DNA of 51,598 nucleotides from Nocardiopsis sp. MG754419. Its GTDB lineage: Bacteria > Actinomycetota > Actinomycetes > Streptosporangiales > Streptosporangiaceae. Each line of letters begins with the position of its first letter. Within the stretch, counting starts at the first letter, position 1. Positions 48,689 to 51,598 of the stretch are shown here, piece by piece. The translations under genes were made by a program, and so were the position numbers. The stretch lies in NCBI RefSeq assembly GCF_018207095.1, contig NZ_QOCZ01000050.1, positions 15,144-66,741 of the forward strand, written 5' to 3'. A model generated the notes under the pieces. It made no database searches. It was given only the letters and a program-made list of their open reading frames with translations, and had not been told where the DNA came from.

Positions 48689-51598
48689 ATGGCCGACCCG
48701 CACAGCACCACCGCACGTCCGGATCTCGCCGCCCTGCGCAGGGACCTGGAGGACTCCGTCCACGGGACCGTCGCCCTGGACGCCGGAACGCTCGCCCTGT
48801 ACACATCCGACGCCTCCAACCACCGCCGAGTGCCCCTGGCCGTGGTGATCCCCGAGACGATCGAGGACTGCGTCGCCGCGGTCCGCGCCTGCGCCGCGCA
48901 CGGGGTGCCCGTGATCCCTCGCGGGGGCGGGACCTCCATCGCGGGCAACGCGATCGGCACCGGCGTGGTCATCGACACCTCACGCCACCTGCGCACCATC
49001 GTCGAGGTCGATCCCGCCGCGCGCACCGCCACGGTCCAACCCGGGGTGATCCTCGACGACCTGCGCGCCGCGGCGGCCGAACACGGCCTCACCTTCGCGC
49101 CCGACCCCTCCACGCACAGCCGATGCACCATCGGCGGCATGGTCGGTAACAACGCCTGCGGATCGCACTCCGTGGCCTGGGGCACCACCGCCGACAACAT
49201 CGTCGCCCTCGACGTGCTGTTGTCCGACGGCACCCGGATGACGGTCGGCTCCGGCCACAGCGCCGAGGAGTACGCGGCCCTGGCGCGGCGTCCCGGGCGC
49301 GAGGGCGAGATCCACGCCGCCTTGGGCCGCCTCGTCGAGGCCCACCGCGCGGAGATGCGCACCGCCATGCCCGAGTTCCGCCGTCGCGTCTCCGGCTACG
49401 CGTTGGACCGTCTGTTGCCGGAGAAGGGGCGTGACGTGGCCGCCGCGCTCGTGGGCACCGAGGGGACCTGCGTGATGGTCCTGGGCGCCACCGTCCGCCT
49501 GGTGGAGGCCCCGGCCGCCCGGGCCCTGGCCGTCCTGGGATACGAGAACGCCCCGGCCGCCGCCGACGCCGTCCCCCACCTGCTCGAACACTCCCCGCTC
49601 ACCGTGGAGGGCATCAACGACCGCATGGTCGCGGCCCTGGACCGCAAGGGCTCCCGCTCCCGCGTACCGCTGCCGCTGGGCGGGGCGTGGCTGCTGGTGG
49701 AGATCGCCGGGCAGGACCCGAACGACGCGGCGGCGGCCGCCGAGGCGATGCTCGCCGACCTGGAGCACGACGGTCGGCCCCGGGACGCCACGGTGGTGGT
49801 CGACCCCGCTCACCAGAAGGCGCTGTGGCGTATCCGTGAGGAGGGCGCCGGGCTCACCTCGCGTACGCCCACGGGCGCCGAGGCCTGGTCCGGCTGGGAG
49901 GACGCCGCGGTGCCCCCGCAGAACCTGGGCGCCTACCTGCGCGACTTCGAGGACCTCATGGCGCGCCACGACCGCTACGGCGTGGTCTACGGCCACTTCG
50001 GCGACGGCTGCCTGCACGTGCGCATCGACTTCGAGCTCACCCACGAGGAGGGCCGCCGCGCGTACCGGGCGTTCATGGAGGAGGCCGCCGCGATCGTCGT
50101 CCGCCACGGCGGTTCCCTGTCCGGTGAGCACGGTGACGGCCAGGCCCGCTCGGAGCTGCTCGCCCGCATGTACCCGCCGGGTCTGATCGAGGCCTTCGCC
50201 GAGTTCAAGCGGATCTGGGACCCGGCCGGGCTGATGAACCCCGGCATCATCGTCGATCCCCTCCCGTTGGACGCCGACATGCGGGTCGCCACCGACCTGC
50301 GCCCCGAACTGCCCCTGGTCTCCCGGACCACCCTGGCCTACACGGAGGACGACGGCGACTTCGTCAAGGCGCTGCGACGCTGCTCGGGCGTGGGCAAGTG
50401 CCGTCGCCAGAGCGGCCCCGGTGTGATGTGCCCCAGCTACCAGGTCACCCAGGAGGAGAAGCACTCCACCCGCGGACGCGCCCACCTGCTGTTCGAGATG
50501 GCCAATGGTGAGGTGATCACCGACGGGTGGCGCTCGGAGGAGGTGCGCGAGTCACTCGACCTGTGCCTGTCCTGCAAGGGCTGTCTGAGCGACTGCCCGG
50601 TCAACGTGGACATGGCCTCCTACAAGGCCGAGTTCCTGCACCAGCACTACCGGGGGCGGCTGCGCCCCGCCGCGCACTACTCCATGGGCTGGTTGCCGGC
50701 CCTGGCCCGCGTGGCGGCGCTCGCGCCCACCGAGACCAACCGGCTGATGCGCCTTCCCGGAATCTCCACCCTGGCGAAGAAGGCCGCCGGCGTGGCCGCC
50801 CGCCGCGAACTGCCGGCCTTCGCCCCCACGACCTTCACCCGGGCCTTCCGGCGGCGTCTGAACCGCGGTGAGGGGCGCCAGGGAGGCCCCCGGGTCGTCC
50901 TGTGGCCGGACACCTTCGGGAACCTCCTCAACCCCGGGGTGCTCACGAGCGCGGTCCGGGTCCTGGAGGACGCCGGCTTCACCGTGGTCCTGCCCAAGGG
51001 ACAGGTGTGCTGTGGACTGACCTGGGTGTCCACCGGGCAGCTGGACGTGGCCCGCGCGGTCATGCGCCGGGCGGTGGCGTCCCTGGAACCCCTCGTGTCC
51101 CAGGGGCTGCCGGTGGTGGGGCTGGAACCCAGCTGCACGGCGGCGCTCCAACACGATCTCGTGGAGTTGCTGCCGGGCGAGGAGAGCCGCAGGATCGCCG
51201 GGGCCGTCCACACCTTCGCGGGGTTCCTCAACGAGCACGCCCCCGACTGGACCCCGCCCCGGGTCGACGCCTCCGCGCTGGCCCAGGTGCACTGCCACCA
51301 GCACGCGGTGAACGGGTTCGACGCCGACCGCGAGCTCATCGCCCGCGCCGGGATCGACGGCGAGGTCCTGGACTCGGGCTGCTGCGGACTGGCCGGCGAC
51401 TTCGGTTTCACCGAGGGGCACTACGAGATCTCCAGTGCCATCGGTGAGCGCGAACTGTTGCCGCGGGTGCGGGCGGCGGCGAGCGACACCCTCGTGCTGG
51501 CCGACGGCTACAGCTGCCGCACCCAGATCGAACAGGGGGCCGGGCGCAGGGCCCTGCACCTGGCCGAGGTGCTCGCCGCGGCGCTGGACCGGCGGGGG
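48689..51598 (+). CDS. FAD-binding oxidase / Fe-S (D-lactate dehydrogenase-like), cut by window end
   Basis: At least 970 codons; no stop before the window edge, probably lacking only the last residues. Domain order: FAD-binding type-4 (IPRGGGTSIAGNAIGTG near residue 85, IGGMVGNNACGSHS), FAD-oxidase C-terminal domain (VVYGHFGDGCLHVRID, GSLSGEHGDGQARSELL), two 4Fe-4S clusters (CSGVGKCRRQSGPGVMCPSY and LCLSCKGCLSDCP), then two CCG domains (GQVCCGL, SGCCGLAGDF). Such fusions oxidise D-lactate, glycolate or other 2-hydroxy acids, passing electrons to the membrane. ATG at 48689 is 6 bases after CACGCT. Confidence 0.92.
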   Translation, partial: MADPHSTTARPDLAALRRDLEDSVHGTVALDAGTLALYTSDASNHRRVPLAVVIPETIEDCVAAVRACAAHGVPVIPRGGGTSIAGNAIGTGVVIDTSRHLRTIVEVDPAARTATVQPGVILDDLRAAAAEHGLTFAPDPSTHSRCTIGGMVGNNACGSHSVAWGTTADNIVALDVLLSDGTRMTVGSGHSAEEYAALARRPGREGEIHAALGRLVEAHRAEMRTAMPEFRRRVSGYALDRLLPEKGRDVAAALVGTEGTCVMVLGATVRLVEAPAARALAVLGYENAPAAADAVPHLLEHSPLTVEGINDRMVAALDRKGSRSRVPLPLGGAWLLVEIAGQDPNDAAAAAEAMLADLEHDGRPRDATVVVDPAHQKALWRIREEGAGLTSRTPTGAEAWSGWEDAAVPPQNLGAYLRDFEDLMARHDRYGVVYGHFGDGCLHVRIDFELTHEEGRRAYRAFMEEAAAIVVRHGGSLSGEHGDGQARSELLARMYPPGLIEAFAEFKRIWDPAGLMNPGIIVDPLPLDADMRVATDLRPELPLVSRTTLAYTEDDGDFVKALRRCSGVGKCRRQSGPGVMCPSYQVTQEEKHSTRGRAHLLFEMANGEVITDGWRSEEVRESLDLCLSCKGCLSDCPVNVDMASYKAEFLHQHYRGRLRPAAHYSMGWLPALARVAALAPTETNRLMRLPGISTLAKKAAGVAARRELPAFAPTTFTRAFRRRLNRGEGRQGGPRVVLWPDTFGNLLNPGVLTSAVRVLEDAGFTVVLPKGQVCCGLTWVSTGQLDVARAVMRRAVASLEPLVSQGLPVVGLEPSCTAALQHDLVELLPGEESRRIAGAVHTFAGFLNEHAPDWTPPRVDASALAQVHCHQHAVNGFDADRELIARAGIDGEVLDSGCCGLAGDFGFTEGHYEISSAIGERELLPRVRAAASDTLVLADGYSCRTQIEQGAGRRALHLAEVLAAALDRRG

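Overview
The window is about 51.6 kb of very GC-rich DNA. It has dense gene packing, many GTG and one TTG start, frequent ATGA/GTGA overlaps and several apparently leaderless genes. This is typical of a high-GC Gram-positive actinomycete. The protein sequences and gene order fit a filamentous actinobacterium such as the Nocardiopsaceae; that placement is inference. I see no tRNA, rRNA, CRISPR array, insertion sequence, integrase or phage gene, so most of the window reads as stable chromosome.

Left arm (1-10.7 kb): purine and glyoxylate catabolism. Leftward genes encode allantoicase, a LysR regulator, an NCS2 purine permease, urate oxidase, hydroxyisourate hydrolase (uraH) and OHCU decarboxylase (uraD). 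A divergent rightward set encodes hydroxypyruvate isomerase, tartronate semialdehyde reductase and a glyoxylate carboligase-like ThDP enzyme. Together they take urate to allantoin and allantoate-derived glyoxylate to glycerate; allantoinase and ureidoglycolate lyase are not in the window. Two copies of one dyad flank the LysR gene, and two other similar dyads lie between uraD and hyi.

10.9-14.8 kb: a small accessory-looking regulatory locus. A large XRE-type regulator and a SLOG-like Rossmann protein run left. An isoaspartyl-methyltransferase-like protein and a degenerate GHKL/HATPase-like protein run right. This is the best candidate here for an undescribed system.

15-25.5 kb: core genes. 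leuA is preceded by a leucine-rich leader peptide and an attenuator-like hairpin. Then come a GNAT acetyltransferase, a membrane-anchored CAP-domain protein, recO-uppS, two tandem SGNH hydrolases, and a zinc operon znuC-znuB-zur with a near-consensus promoter overlapped by a Zur-box-like dyad.

25.5-35 kb: a roughly 530-base gene-free stretch with serial hairpins (candidate structured RNA), a 1248-residue TagF-like CDP-glycerol glycerophosphotransferase with a degenerate N-terminal GT-A-like domain, a small ABM-like protein, glyS, fdhD, a SAM methyltransferase and a hemolysin III-family membrane protein.

35-51.6 kb: pyruvate phosphate dikinase, a YdcF/DUF218 membrane protein with a repeat-bearing disordered N-terminus, dgt, a coupled pair of envelope binding proteins (one fused to a VWA domain), dnaG, a short sigma-70 factor with a region 1.1-like N-terminus, a GH18 glycosidase, and a FAD/Fe-S oxidoreductase cut by the window edge.
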